From: Rutstroemia sp. NJR-2017a BVV2
Taxonomy: Eukaryota; Ascomycota; Leotiomycetes; Helotiales; Rutstroemiaceae
Direction: 5' to 3'
Length of the DNA: 64,000 nt
Assembly (NCBI GenBank): GCA_002946415.1
Contig: NJPS01000019.1
Location: 1 to 64,000 of the forward strand
Shown here: positions 1 through 12,285 of the stretch, piece after piece
Layout: each line of letters starts with the position of its first letter
Numbering within the stretch: position 1 is the stretch's first letter
Made by a program: the position numbers and the translations under genes
Notes under the pieces: model-generated
Told to the model about the DNA's origin: nothing
Databases searched by the model: none
Seen by the model: only the letters and a program-made list of their open reading frames with translations

Positions 1-205
1 TATTTATGGTACATAATAAGTGCACTCCGAAGCTCCTTTTAGTACTCTCCGGTACTCCAGCTTCGGCATATGCAGATGCATAGGTAGGCATGCAGCGACC
101 TAAAATGCATGCAGCCATTTTGATGGGGTATGCTTTATGCCTGAGGTATGATGGCCCGTGCGGTCATTGCCTGGCCGAAGCACCGATGTTCCGACATAAT
201 CCTAT
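1..205 (+). repeat. Less-mutated half of an inverted repeat pair (LTR-like)
   Basis: This segment has near-balanced base composition although everything after about 205 is AT-saturated. It aligns in inverted orientation with about 2,275-2,505, and the differences are almost all C-to-T or G-to-A in the second copy. A shared landmark is CTCCGAAGCT...CTCCGGTACTCCAG here against its mutated reverse complement at 2,440-2,480. It is probably part of a retrotransposon LTR that starts before the window. The element type is not proven. Confidence 0.55.
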
Positions 206-229
206 AAGTTATAATCTCTTTCCGATAAA

Positions 230-1860
230 TAGAAGTATTTATAATAAAGAAGAAATAAAGTAATTATAAACTAATATAATAACTATATATATAAGATACT
301 ATTATTATAATAGAAATATCTTTCGAGCTTTCTTAATAAACAGAAATTAATAACTTAATTATCTATAGAGTATTCGAAATAATATAGTATAATCCAATTA
401 TATATAAAAGATATATCTTCAATACCAGATTAGTTAATAAAGTGAAAAGCAAAACAATATCAGTTTTATATAAAAAGAGTAAGTTTATAATACAAAGATA
501 TAATAACTAAAGCAAAGAGAATATTTTTATATAAATATCTATAATATAAAGATCAAATCAATATCTACTAGAAATATTAATTTCTATATTCCAAGTATAA
601 AAGATAAAAGTAAATATATACGATATTATATAAGTATATCTATAATCGACTACCGAACTAGTCTATATAATTATTACTAGATTATCAAGATAAATCGAAT
701 ACTAGTATCTTAAAGAAATAATAATAATTATTTATAAACCCTTATATAGTATAGCAGAAGTAGATATATATTAGTAAATTATATATTATATATACTACTA
801 TAAGAAGTTCGATATAGAAATATTCTTATATAATCTATATCTCTTAATCACTACTATATAGAATATATTTATAATAATTACTTTATAAATCGATAATATA
901 TTTATTCTAGGAAATAAAGTATTTTATAATAAAGAAGTATAAAAATTAAAGAAAGCTAGTTTTCTCGCAAAGCTAATAAAAGTATTTATATCTATAAGCT
1001 TTCTAACCTTTAATAGATATTATTTAATTTAAGAAGATAATAAGTTATTGATTATATAGAAAAGACAAAACCAGAAAATCAAGATAATTAAACTAGTATC
1101 TAAATAATATATAAATAACTATTATAAGTAATATACTAGAGATACTTATCTTTTAAGTATATACTAATCAGAAGCTAGCTTCGACCTTTTGGTTATAGCT
1201 CAATATTAGGAATCTATAAATAATAATATATAAATACTTAATAAATATCTCTAATAGCAAATAGATAATCCAGAAAAAGAATTATATTATATATTACTAA
1301 ATCTGAGTTATACTAAACTTTTTATATATATTAATAGTTTGTTTGCTAATAATAAAGACTTTAGTTTATAAATAGAATTTGTTATTTTTATAGTAATCAA
1401 AGAATATATAACCGAAATATTCAAGATAAAAAGTAACTTTATATATTGGAATAATACTAAAAACAAATATATTATTAGAAGTATCCTTATTTCCGAGATC
1501 TATATAATGATTATTTATATCGATATAGCTATTATTATAAACTAAATACTTGATATAATCCTAAAATAGTTATATTTACTAATACTACCAATTATAGTAT
1601 ATACCGATTTATATAGTTTATATAACTATTTAGTTAAGTTTAGGATAACTAAAGAGAAGTATTTAATAATCGATATTATAATATTATAATAATTATATAA
1701 ATAGTAAGAGCTAACTAAAATATAATAGATCAAAGAAGATAATAATCTAGTTAATATTATAATAAAAACAATTTTAAATAAAATACTCGAAAAGATACTA
1801 AATAATAATAAACTTATTATATATATAAAAGAATAGATAGTCCGAAAAAAGAAATAATAT
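230..1860 (+). pseudogene. RIP-decayed Copia-type reverse transcriptase/RNase H remnant
   Basis: Reading the + strand through many TAG/TAA codons gives a coherent Copia-like tract. A KPLYSIAE-type reverse-transcriptase motif lies near 725-760. A primer-region motif resembling QxDDxLILG follows near 880-915. An RNase H section with a YINSLFANNKD-like segment lies around 1,330-1,360, and a TRSVLASEIYGM-like segment around 1,470-1,510. The C-terminal end fades near 1,855. No open frame survives. It belongs to a different Copia family from the element at 17.6-27.1 kb. Confidence 0.6.
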
Positions 1861-2274
1861 CGAAGAAAGAGAATTCCTTATATTTTTCTTTATTTCCTTG
1901 AATTTATTTATTTTTAGTTAGGATAATATCGAAGATTTTAAAATTTAAGTTTTCGTTTCTATAGTAATACTATATAAAATCAATATTTTTAAGAATATCT
2001 TTGAAGATAGATATAAGTAATAAAGGATATATAAAAAGGAAGAATAGAATTTTAAGAATCGATATTCGATATATATTATATATAAAGAAGCTAAAAAAAT
2101 AAAAATATATAAAAAGCTCTTTAGTTTTATAACAATAGTAACTATTATTTCAATAATTTTGGGCGCAACTGGTTGTAGGTATAATAGGAGAGCAGAAGGG
2201 ATCGAAAATAAATTTATAACTAAAACCTACTTACCTAAACAATATTGGTATAGTATATTATATATATATATGAT

Positions 2275-2505
2275 ATACTCAGGCCGAAAAAGAAAAAGTT
2301 GTCAATATCGGAATATCGGTACTTCGACCAAGTAATAGCTATATAGACTATTATATTTTAGATATAAAAGTATACTTTATCAAAATAACTATATATATTT
2401 TAGATCGCTATATATCTATCTCTATATCTATTTATACCGAAACTGGAGTATCGGAGAATATTAAAAGAAGCTTCGGAGTATACTTATTATATATTATAAA
2501 TAAGC
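2275..2505 (-). repeat. RIP-mutated inverted copy of the 1-205 repeat
   Basis: The reverse complement of this stretch matches positions 1-205 with transitions in the RIP direction. Beyond the match, at 2,161-2,215, lies a short segment of higher GC (GGGCGCAACTGG...) that may be the junction of a minus-oriented LTR with its internal region. I could not define the LTR ends. Confidence 0.5.
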
Positions 2506-3214
2506 TATTGTATAGCTAGTTAGTTATAGAAGAATAAGACGATTTTACCTATTGATATAAGCTAGCTATTATATACTTAGTCTAGTATCCCGGGTAAATG
2601 TTGGTATAAGTTTATATAACCTTATTGGATCTTCCCCTTTTTAAATATATTACTTTTATTAGAAGGTCCAACCAACAAATTAAGAATTCGAAAACTTCTA
2701 TAATTAATTTATTAGTAGTTAGAAGTAGTTACTATAAATATAAGTTTTCTAGAAATTCCAGAATTATTTTTTTAATCTAATTAAATATATATTAATATCT
2801 TAGATTCTTATTAAATAAAGTTTATTTATATATAGAAAAATAGTTAAGAATTATTACTTTTTATAAAGAAACTTTGAACAACTTATTATTGGATAATTTA
2901 TTAACTATATTTGTTATCTTCAAAATTTATAAATATATAAAGAATATTATTGAATTATATATTATAATATATTGAGAAACTAATAATATCGATCTTTATC
3001 GAAAATAGATAATAAATAAAAATATAAAGTTATTATCTTTAATAATTAGAAATAGAATACTAGTTAATTTTTATTATTTAAACTAATTAGATTATTCTTT
3101 TAATTATTATAAAAGATCTTTATTATATAACTTCAATTTAATATATTTGGTAATAAATTATTTAAGTTTATTAAAATAATTTCTAGATCTTTTATCTATA
3201 ACTTAAAAAGTAAT
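2506..3214. other. AT-rich gene-free DNA, unassigned
   Basis: This is saturated AT-rich DNA with no open frame and no domain I can recognise. It separates the LTR-like repeat from the minus-oriented Gypsy fragment that begins near 3,215. Confidence 0.5.
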
Positions 3215-3794
3215 AATATTAGATTCGGAGTTCTATATCTTTTATTAAAAAAGGATTTTATTCTGATCTTTACTATTATTATTATTATCTATATTAGTTC
3301 TTTTTTAAATATCGATATATTATCTAGAAAGTAGAATATTACTAATAATAAAATAGATATTAATTGAATATTTAGAAGATATTTTATTTATTATTATTAT
3401 TATTACTAAATAGAAGATATATTGTAAAAGTTATTAATAATTACTATATATTAAAAATCCCTCGAAATAGATTTACTTTTATTATTTAGTAATCAGAATA
3501 ATTAAAAACAAAAAAGAATAAATTAACTAATATTATTTAGATAATTATTAGTAAGTTAGTAGAATTATAAATTATTAATAATATAATAAATTTTTAATAA
3601 TAGAATAGATTTAGTTTTAGAATTAATAATTAAAGAACTAAGAGAATTTAAGAATTTGAAGAATTTAAATATAGGAAGTTAGTTTAGATTAGTTAAATAT
3701 TATAATAGTTTAGATTGGGAATTTGATTAAATAAAGAATATAATTATATATATTTTAGATAAGAAGTATAACTAAGTATATAAGATTCATTACA
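3215..3794 (-). mobile_element. Truncated Gypsy-2-type element: 5' LTR plus start of internal region
   Basis: Positions 3,215-3,794 align with 28,965-29,553. Both hold the same AT-rich leader, with an ATTATTATTATTATTA run, followed by the LTR. The LTR is 3,592-3,794 on the minus strand (about 203 bp against 214 bp in Gypsy-2). Its end near GATTCATTACA corresponds to the TGTAAT start on the minus strand. Homology stops abruptly near 3,215, so the rest of this copy is missing. Confidence 0.65.
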
Positions 3795-4013
3795 AATTCC
3801 AATATATAATTTATATTTATATACTAAAAGAAATAAATTTGTTAAAAAATATAATTTTATAAATTATTTATTCTCTTTATAATATATTGGAATTAGAAAA
3901 TTATTAGTTTGATATATATTATAATTATTATATATAGATAAACTAAAACTATATATCTCGATTTTTAATATTTATTTATTATATAAAAACAAAAATAGAT
4001 TCGATATTATAAA
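3795..4013. repeat. AT-rich spacer with a 13-bp inverted repeat
   Basis: AATTCCAATATAT at 3,795-3,807 is repeated in perfect reverse complement at 3,882-3,894, giving a possible 100-bp hairpin directly beside the Gypsy LTR. The rest is featureless AT-rich DNA. ATAAA at 4,009-4,013 is the left target duplication of Gypsy-1. Confidence 0.45.
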
Positions 4014-4199
4014 TATAACAATCTGTATAAAAAGTTACTTAGTAACCTTAGGCTGCTATAAGCTAGAGTTAGCTAGCTAGATATATAATTTATATATAAT
4101 CCCTTTTTTGTATATAAGTTCCTTGAGCTCTTCAACTCTCTTAGTTCTTTAGTTCTTAATTCTAAGATATATTCGATTCTTTCGAGATATATTGTTATA
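4014..4199 (+). repeat. Gypsy-1 5' LTR
   Basis: This 186-bp repeat is the direct partner of 10,256-10,441. Differences between the two copies are mostly C/T and G/A, which fits RIP rather than ordinary drift. Confidence 0.9.
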
Positions 4200-4259
4200 T
4201 TATTAAGAACTTATCTAACTATATCAGCTATACCTAATAGCCTTTAATAATATTAGTCT

Positions 4260-5810
4260 TATTTACCTCCTTGCCGGAATATCGATCCAGAGTAGTAAGA
4301 GAAGACCCAATTCCAAGTACGAAGCTCGATATAGAGTACTCTTTATTATTTACAATTATTTACAAATCCTCTCTACTATCTTATTATATACCGAATACCT
4401 CCCCCTTATCTAGCCAAATAAAGCAAAGTACCTCTCAACCTCTTACTAGGAGAATCAAGAGTATATAGCTCTATATCTGACAATTCGGAGACTTAAAGAA
4501 GAGAGTAATTTACCTTACTAATAATATCTCTCTTTGCTAATATCTCCCAAAAATCAAAAATACTAGGTAAATCGTTAGTATACTTCGATTACAATAAGGT
4601 TACCGACCTCCTTATCTCCAAGCCTCTAACTTAAGATAATTAAGAGCTCTTCAGGTAAATAAGAGAATAGATTACTAACCTCAAGAGATAGCTTCAGAAT
4701 ATCTAAATACAACAGTTTATTGAGCGGGAAGCAATATAGGTATACCTATAGTTCTTATAAGTACAATTCGATTATATAACCGCAAATAACCTGTAAGTAG
4801 CCTATAGCAATCCGCAACAGGCCAATCAGTTACTATAATATTTCTCAACTACAAAATCTATAGAATCAAGATCGTAGAGCTATCTACCTAAAGTTACTAA
4901 TATAACTAATAAGCTAAATAATAGCTAATAATTCAGAATATCCTTATAGTAAGCTATTATCACTGATTACTTGGAAGTATATACCAAAACTTTGAGTTTA
5001 TAGAAACTCAAATACTAATATATACTAGATCAATTAGAAGATACTACTTTAGACTATATAGAAAGTCTTTATCTCCAGTAGTTGCTATATTTTAGTACCA
5101 AAGAGATTATTATATAGATTATAGATTTCTTAACTAATTTTGCAAAGTATGAATATACTAGAGATCAGTTTAGAGTTTTGTATATATAAGAAGGAATACT
5201 ATTCAAAGAGTTCTATAGAGAATTTTGCCTCTTTATATCACTAGTGCGAAAGACTAATATAGAGGATTTATAGAATAACTTGGCTATAAAAGTTATCCTA
5301 TTTTATAGATATATATACTCTATAGCTCTTCTAAATAGTCGCTTTCTAAATAAGGATATTCGATTATACTACTATATCGATATAACTAAAGCTAGTATCA
5401 AAACTATCAATGCGATCTACTACTCTTACGATAAAGATACTTCTCGAAAGAGATAAAACACTACTTACTTAAATAGCAAGCAAGAACTTGTATAACAAGC
5501 AAAGCTTATTCCTACTATAATCAACCTAGTATATACTTATATAAATACCTTATTGCTATCCCAAACCCTTTATCACTTCATACTTGATTATACTACCTAT
5601 ATATAGCTATTAGCTGCTAATAAGGGTATTAACCTCTTCTATACAAATATAGATTGGGCTAGATCTCAAACCCTCTATATCGTCAATATAGTGGAATATT
5701 GGGAAGAAAGTAACAAAGAAGAAGTTCTCTTAGATACCTCTAAGGATCAAGATTCTATTATATAAACAAAGGCTATAGTTCAGGCTATTTATAAGGAAAT
5801 AGATTAAGCA
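4260..5810 (+). pseudogene. Gypsy-1 gag region remnant
   Basis: This lies between the 5' LTR and the protease and is the expected place for the capsid-like gag. It keeps a higher codon-like GC than its flanks, and fragments such as the 65-codon frame at 4,271-4,468 remain. No zinc knuckle survived that I can identify. Many stops. Confidence 0.55.
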
Positions 5811-5924
5811 AAAAACATTATTTAGTAAAAAACTCCTTTCTAGGCAAGTTAAGAGATATGAGATATTTGGACTTGATAAAACTAATAAGTAGAGAATATA
5901 TAATAATATTCTGTATCTTAGCTA

Positions 5925-6060
5925 AGAATAGACTCTTCTTTCTAATCAAAGCTCTTATTGACTCAAAAGCAAATAGTTTTGTATTCATCGATACTACTTT
6001 CCTTAAATATCTATCTCCTTTCTTTAAACCTATTTTATATTTATTAAAAATACTCTTATA
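5925..6060 (+). pseudogene. Gypsy-1 retropepsin-like protease remnant
   Basis: A plus-strand stretch (frame 5,858-6,061) reads ALIDSKANSFVFIDT. This is the aspartic-protease motif ALIDSGAxxxFI with Gly changed to Lys, consistent with GGA-to-AAA mutation. The catalytic Asp is still visible. The reverse-strand frame over the same bases is a shadow. Confidence 0.7.
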
Positions 6061-7179
6061 GGTCAAAGGCTATAATGGTATTAAAGATTCCAAAATTATA
6101 TATTATACTTTACTTAATCTTACAGTCGATAGCTATATCTAATTATTTATCCCTTTTTTAATCACTTACTTAGATATATAAGTAGTGATCCTAGATTGTT
6201 ACTAGCTAGCAGAAAACTATATTCTTATTGATTATACTAAGGGAAGACTATACTAACCCAAGGATATCCCTTATACTATAATATATATATATAATATTTG
6301 TATCTAGTTCTGAGGAGATCAAATAGTTAATCGATATTATTAAGCCGATATAGAGTATAGAGATCGATAACTCGATAACTATTAGCAAAAGAAATAACTA
6401 ACTGATCTAAGTCTCTCATTATTGGATAACTCAAACTCCCTATTAGTAGCAATACTAATACAATTTGCTTTATCTAGCAAATTAAATCCTATTCTAAGCT
6501 CAAGTATACCAACTTATAAAATTGCAATCTTGAAGAAGATCTTAAAGAATAAAACAATAAACTTAGTTGTATAAATCAATAAACTAGATATCATCTATAT
6601 TATCAATAGATTATCTTGGTAAAATACCTAAGCTAAAGAGATTAAGATTATAGAGAAGAAACTGAAGAGAAAAGATAATCTGCCTCTATCTATCTCTAAG
6701 AGATTACCCAAACCTCTTTAGTAGCCTTAAGCAGAATATAAGCCTGCTATTATTGAGATTAAGTCTATTAGTAGTATAGCCTTGAACCTAATCTGCAAGA
6801 AATATAGCGACTACAAGCTCTTCTCAGTTACTCTCCAAGAGATCAACTCTCTGATTAACCAATAATAAACTTATCAAGACTAATATTCTTAAATAGATAA
6901 TCTTATTATCTAATTACTTAAATCTATAGATCGATATACTACTATATAGTCGATTCTGTCAATAGATACCAAGACCAAGCTACCGATTCCAGATAAGTAT
7001 ATAGATTATATTTATATATTCTCTAAAAGAGAATCCGACCTACTACCTCCTTACCGACAATATAACTACAAGATTGAGTTTGAGAATAATAATACAAATA
7101 TATTGAAATATAACCTACTCTACAAGATATTGGTTGAGGAGCTCGAAACAGTAAAGAAGTATTTGATCAATAATCTATT

Positions 7180-7770
7180 TAAAGGCTTTATTGAACCTAG
7201 TTAAGTACCCTTCACTATCTCTATCTTATTTGTGAAGAAGCCTAATAATAGTTTACATTTTTGTATCGATTTTCGTATCTTTAATACTCTTATTTATAAA
7301 GATCGTTATTCCTTATCTTTGATTAACGAAATCCTTATATAACTAACTAAAGCTAAAGTATTTACTAAGCTCGATATCTGATAAGTCTTTTATTGTATTT
7401 GTATAGATCCTAATTCTAAAGAATATACTATTTTTTGGATATAGTATAGAATCTACAAATATAAAGTTATATCTTTTGGACTAACTAATAGTCCTACAAT
7501 ATACTAGTATTATATAAATGATATTCTATTCAACTACTTAGATATATTCTATATAGCTTACTTAGATAATATTCTCATTTACTCTAAGGATAAACTCGAG
7601 TATACTATATAAGTATATTTAATATTCTAATAACTTCAAGATACCGGCTTCCAAACTAACTTTAAGAAATGCAAATTCGATATCAAATATACCAAATACT
7701 TAAGTTTCATCATATCGACTAATAGTATTGAGGTTAACTCTAAGAAGGTATCTATTATATAATAATAGTA
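7180..7770 (+). pseudogene. Gypsy-1 reverse transcriptase remnant
   Basis: Recognisable blocks in order: FVKKPNNSLHFCIDFR (near 7,220-7,275), a KDRYSLSLINEIL block (7,300-7,335), TKLDI (near 7,360), the FGLTNSPTIYQ block (near 7,470-7,505) and the active-site YLDNILIYS (near 7,560-7,590), where the YxDD box has become YLDN. Stops replace Gln and Trp codons. Confidence 0.85.
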
Positions 7771-7959
7771 ATACCTTTCTATAATTAAAAGTATTCAATT
7801 CTTCTTAGACTTCTATAACTTCTATAGATATTTTATCTACAACTTTGGAGTAATTGCCAAACCCTTGATCAACCTAACTAAAACTGGAATATACTTCGAC
7901 TTCGATATTACCTATTAGCAGATATTTAATATACTTAAGAAGATCTTAATAATTATACC

Positions 7960-8350
7960 TCTACTATAGTACTATAATCACAACCTCCTCTATATATTCG
8001 AGACTGATATATTAGATAGTATAATAGTAAATATATTCTTACAAAAGTATAGAAATAACTAGTTATCTATCGCTTTCTACTTCAAGATTATATAGGCTAT
8101 AGAGCTTAACTATAAGATATACAATAAAGAAATACTTGCAATCGTTAAATTGTTTATATACTAGTATATCGAGTTTACCAGTACTCTCTATCAGATCTAA
8201 GTATTTACTAACTATAAAGTATTGGAATACTTTATAATAACTAAAACTCTTAATATAAAGCAAACTTGATAAACAGAACTATTAATAGATTATTACTTCC
8301 TAATTATATACTGCCCTAGCAAGAAGAACCCTCTAGCAGATATACTAATA
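7960..8350 (+). pseudogene. Gypsy-1 RNase H remnant
   Basis: Blocks typical of Ty3/Gypsy RNase H follow the RT: an ELNYKIYNKEILAIV segment (near 8,105-8,150), a VFTNYKVLEYF segment (near 8,200-8,235) and a closing KKNPLADIL (near 8,320-8,345). Several catalytic acidic positions are altered and the frame is interrupted. Confidence 0.75.
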
Positions 8351-8689
8351 TATAAAGTTGATAAACTCGACTTTCAGAATAGAATAAAGAAAAAGTATTA
8401 TAATCAATAGCTACTTAAAGATATATAGATCGTCCCCAAGATCCTAGCTTTATATATTCGAACCTATTTCGACTATAAGGATATTAGCTTACTTGAGTTG
8501 AATACTATATCAAACTTCTGGGATCTCATCATATATATTCTATAAACTAACTGTAATCAGAAAAGTTTGTAGCTACTATATTTCCAAATACTTAAAAATG
8601 ATTCGACTCTTGAATTGAGAAATAGATTATTACTCTATTATAGATAACTAATTATGCTCGATATAGGTAACCTCTGTATATTGCTTATT

Positions 8690-9560
8690 CAAGAAGTATA
8701 TAATATAGTATCGATAGTTTATCCAGGTATTAAGAAAACCTTCCTATTGCTCTCAAACCAGTACTACTAGCATGATATCTCTATAGATATCACTAACTAT
8801 ATATACAACTATTATATCTGTTACCGTAGCTCTATTCCAAGAGATAAGATCTCTAGCCTATTATATCCCTTATCTATTTCGATATATATATAGGAGTATA
8901 TTATAATAGACTACTATAGCTTTAACAAAGATAAGTACAAATATAATAATATTCTGGTAATTATCGACCGACTAAGTCAGCAAGCTATTATAATTCTATA
9001 CTATAAAATAATTATTATATAAGAACAAACCAAACTCTACTTTATATATATCTATAAATATTATAGAGCTCTAACTATTATACTTTCTAATCGAAGTCTG
9101 TAATTTATCTTATCTTTCTAGTAAAAGTTCAATAATATCCTAAATACTAAAGTAAAGCTCTTAATTATAGATCATTTACAAACTAATAACCAAACTGAGA
9201 TTTACAACTAGTATTTGTAGTAGAGATTAAGATCCTTTATCAGCTACTATCAAGATAACTGGTCCAAGTTCTTGTTTATAATAGATTATATATAACTGAT
9301 ATTATTATATATCTCTCTAGAAGATCTACTATCTTTCGAAGTACTTTATAGATATATTCCTAGAGCTTTATAGAACTGGAAAGCTGAACCTCGACCTATT
9401 ATAGAAAACCTCAACCTATAGGAAGTATATATATATATCTATAGGAATTGTGAAATACTGGAATATATCTGTAAATCAATCCAAAAAGCTCAAGTATATA
9501 TAATAGAATCTATAAACAAATATAAGAGACCTATAGACTTCGATATAAGCAATTATATCT
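8690..9560 (+). pseudogene. Gypsy-1 integrase remnant
   Basis: This lies downstream of RNase H. The tract from about 8,890 to 9,330 reads as a retroviral-type integrase core, with an IIDYYSFNKDKYKYNNILVI segment and IDRLS following, and the conserved Asp positions partly visible. Frame broken. Confidence 0.65.
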
Positions 9561-9769
9561 AATTGGATATATAGTATTTACTGATTTAATATCTATCGAA
9601 GAAGCTTAACTATCCTATAGATAGATACTTCAAAGTGCTTAAGAAGATCAGTTACTTTTACTATTTGGAGCTTTTGGATATTATATAGATCTATAATATC
9701 TTCCTTACTAATAAACTATATAAAGTAGCTAACAACCTCTTACTTATATAATATAATGATTTTCCATTG

Positions 9770-10000
9770 CTGATCAATATTACCGATACTGACGAATATA
9801 TCGTAGAGCAGATCCTAGTATACAAGCTAATATACAAATCACTGGTATATTATATCTAATAGCAAAATTACAATATTGATCTAATCTAGTACTTGGTTTC
9901 CGATCTTAAGACTTTACTATTACTTTTATATGATTTCTACTTGACCAATCCTATATTACCTAGTCCATCTATACTACTTCTTGAATAGCTATATTTATAT
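9770..10000 (+). pseudogene. Gypsy-1 chromodomain remnant
   Basis: Near 9,790-9,990 the plus strand reads DEYIVEQILVYKLIYKSLVY, then an aromatic/Leu-rich tail ending in a PSPS segment. This resembles the E-V-E-x-I-L...Y-x-V-x-W chromodomain pattern at the integrase C-terminus of fungal chromoviruses. The diagnostic Trp has become a stop. Confidence 0.55.
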
Positions 10001-10255
10001 CAAGAGAGCGAAGAGGACTATAACTACTTTAAAAGTAACTACCTTATAGTACCGATATAGAAGAAATACTTCTTTTTGTTACTTACTTAATAACTAAAAT
10101 ACTTGTTCTCAGCTCCAAATCCATTATATACTATTTATTTAACTTTACTTCTTATACTTATTTAGCTATAAGATATATAAGTTATTAACTAATAGAACTA
10201 TTAGATATAACTATAAGAAGATACAAGAGTATATCTTATTTAAAGGAGGAGGTAG

Positions 10256-10441
10256 TATAACAATCTATATGAAAAGTTGCTTAGTAACCTTAGACTGCTA
10301 TAAACTAGAGTTAGCTAGCTAGATATATAATTCGTATATAACCCCTTTTTTGTATATAAGCTCCTCGAGCTCTTCAGCTCTCTTAGTTTTTTAGTTCTTA
10401 ATTCTAAAGTATATTCGATTCTTTCGAGATATATTATCACA
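10256..10441 (+). repeat. Gypsy-1 3' LTR
   Basis: This 186-bp LTR is preceded by a polypurine tract and followed by the ATAAA target duplication. It retains slightly more C than the 5' LTR. Confidence 0.9.
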
Positions 10442-11836
10442 ATAAAGTTATAAATTAATAATATTCTCTTTCTAATAAATAAACTCTTTATAAATTAAAA
10501 AGAATAATAATTTTAAAAAGTAGAATTTCTTATATAATTTAGCAAAATATTTATAAGAGATATATTTATCAAATTTAATAACTAACTAATTTCTTTAATT
10601 AATAATAAAATTATATTGATATAAAAAAATCAATATAGAAATTTATAAATAGTTAAAAAAGAGAAAATAGATATTATTATTATAAAACAAAAATTATAAA
10701 GAATATATTAATTAAAGAATAATATATTTTAATATATATAAAGATAATCTATATTTTAATTATAATATATAATTTTGTTAAAATAGTTACTTTATAATAT
10801 TAGTTACTTTTTATTTATTTGAATTATTATATTTAATTATTTAATTTATTAATAATTAATAATAATAGATTATAATAAAGAAAATCAAATTAATCTTATA
10901 ATCTAAATAATTCGATTATAATCTTATTTAAATATATATAAAGCTAGATATATCTATAATATTTTTTAAACTATATTAGTTATAAAATTAATTAATAGAT
11001 AATAATATATAGTAATAATATTACAAATATATCGATTAAATAAAATAAAGGAAAATATAATAATTTAATATATATTTAATCTAGATTCCAAAAGATTTCT
11101 ATTTAATATAAATATTATAAAAAATATAGTTAATTATTTTATTATTTTTAAAAGAGAAAGATATATTAGAAAATATTAAATTAAATAATTTATAAAGTAA
11201 TATATAGAACTTAAAATATACTTTAATTAAATTTATAATTATAAAAAAGTTCTTAATAAAGATTTAATATTTATTTCTAAATAATTTAAATTATTTAAAT
11301 TGATAAAAGATAAATATAAAGTTATAAATAAAAATATCTAGAATTTCAACGAAATAGAATTAATAATAAATATAATTTATTTTTATATAGTTATTATAAA
11401 GATTAAATAAATAGAAAAAGTAAAAAATATTTAATTTAGAAATCGAGATTAGATTATAATAATTATTATAATTAGTATAAAGAAAGAAATTATCTTTTTA
11501 TATATTTTAGTAAAGAAAGTAATTATATATATTAATTAAATAATAATAAAAGATTAGCTAAAATTATAATTAATTAAATTTATAAAAAATAAATAAATAA
11601 ATAATAAAATAAAACTAAATTAAATTAAATACTTCGATAAATATATAATTAATTAAAAACAGAGGATTTAGAGATTATTTATTTTTAATAATTATAATAG
11701 TTATATAATAATTATATTTTATAAATATTATATTAAGAATAAAATTAAAATATTTTATTTATTTCTTTATTTTTCTTATTTAATATAATTTATAAATATT
11801 AATTTATTTTAGTTATTAAAATAGATATATAGATTT
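10442..11836. other. AT-saturated DNA, no recognisable gene
   Basis: About 1.4 kb of extreme AT content between Gypsy-1 and Gypsy-2. I see no long frame and no domain. It is presumably an older, fully decayed repeat. GATTT at 11,832-11,836 is the left target duplication of Gypsy-2. Confidence 0.5.
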
Positions 11837-12050
11837 TGTAATAAATCTTTAATAATAAAATAGATTTAGTTTTAGAATTAATAACTAAAGAATTAAGAGA
11901 ATTTTAGAATTCGAAGAATTTAAATATAGGAGGTTAATTATATATAGAATATATAATATATTAATACTATAATAACTTAAATAAAAAGTTTAACTAAGTA
12001 AATCTCAAATAAAAAACTAACTCCAAGTTGTTTTTATAAAGTTCATTATA
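11837..12050 (-). repeat. Gypsy-2 3' LTR
   Basis: This is the 214-bp partner of 29,340-29,553. It starts TGTAATAAAT on the plus strand and ends GTTCATTATA. It is related to the Gypsy-1 LTR over its 3' part only. Confidence 0.85.
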
Positions 12051-12285
12051 TTATTCTCTTTTCCAAAAAAGCTTATTCTTAAATATTATTATTTTAGTTA
12101 AGAACTGATAATTAGTATTAATTAAATAAGTATATAATAAGAAATATATTAAAGAAATAAACTAAAGAATATATATTTTTAAGTTAATATTATTAAATAA
12201 TTACTATCTATATAATTATAATCTTCTTCTTTATTTTAGAATAGTTATAATTATTTAAATAGAAAAGTAAATAGATTAGGAAATA

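Larger units (their letters stand above)
4014..10441 (+). mobile_element. Gypsy-1: complete but RIP-inactivated LTR retrotransposon with chromodomain
   Basis: Two 186-bp LTRs (4,014-4,199 and 10,256-10,441) flank about 6.06 kb. The 5-bp target duplication ATAAA is present at 4,009-4,013 and 10,442-10,446. A polypurine tract (AAAGGAGGAGGTAG) sits just before the 3' LTR at about 10,242-10,255. Ancestral TG...CA ends have become TA...TA/CA by C-to-T changes. Domain order on the plus strand is gag, protease, RT, RNase H, integrase, chromodomain, the Gypsy (Metaviridae-type, chromovirus-like) order. Every reading frame is interrupted. Confidence 0.9.
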
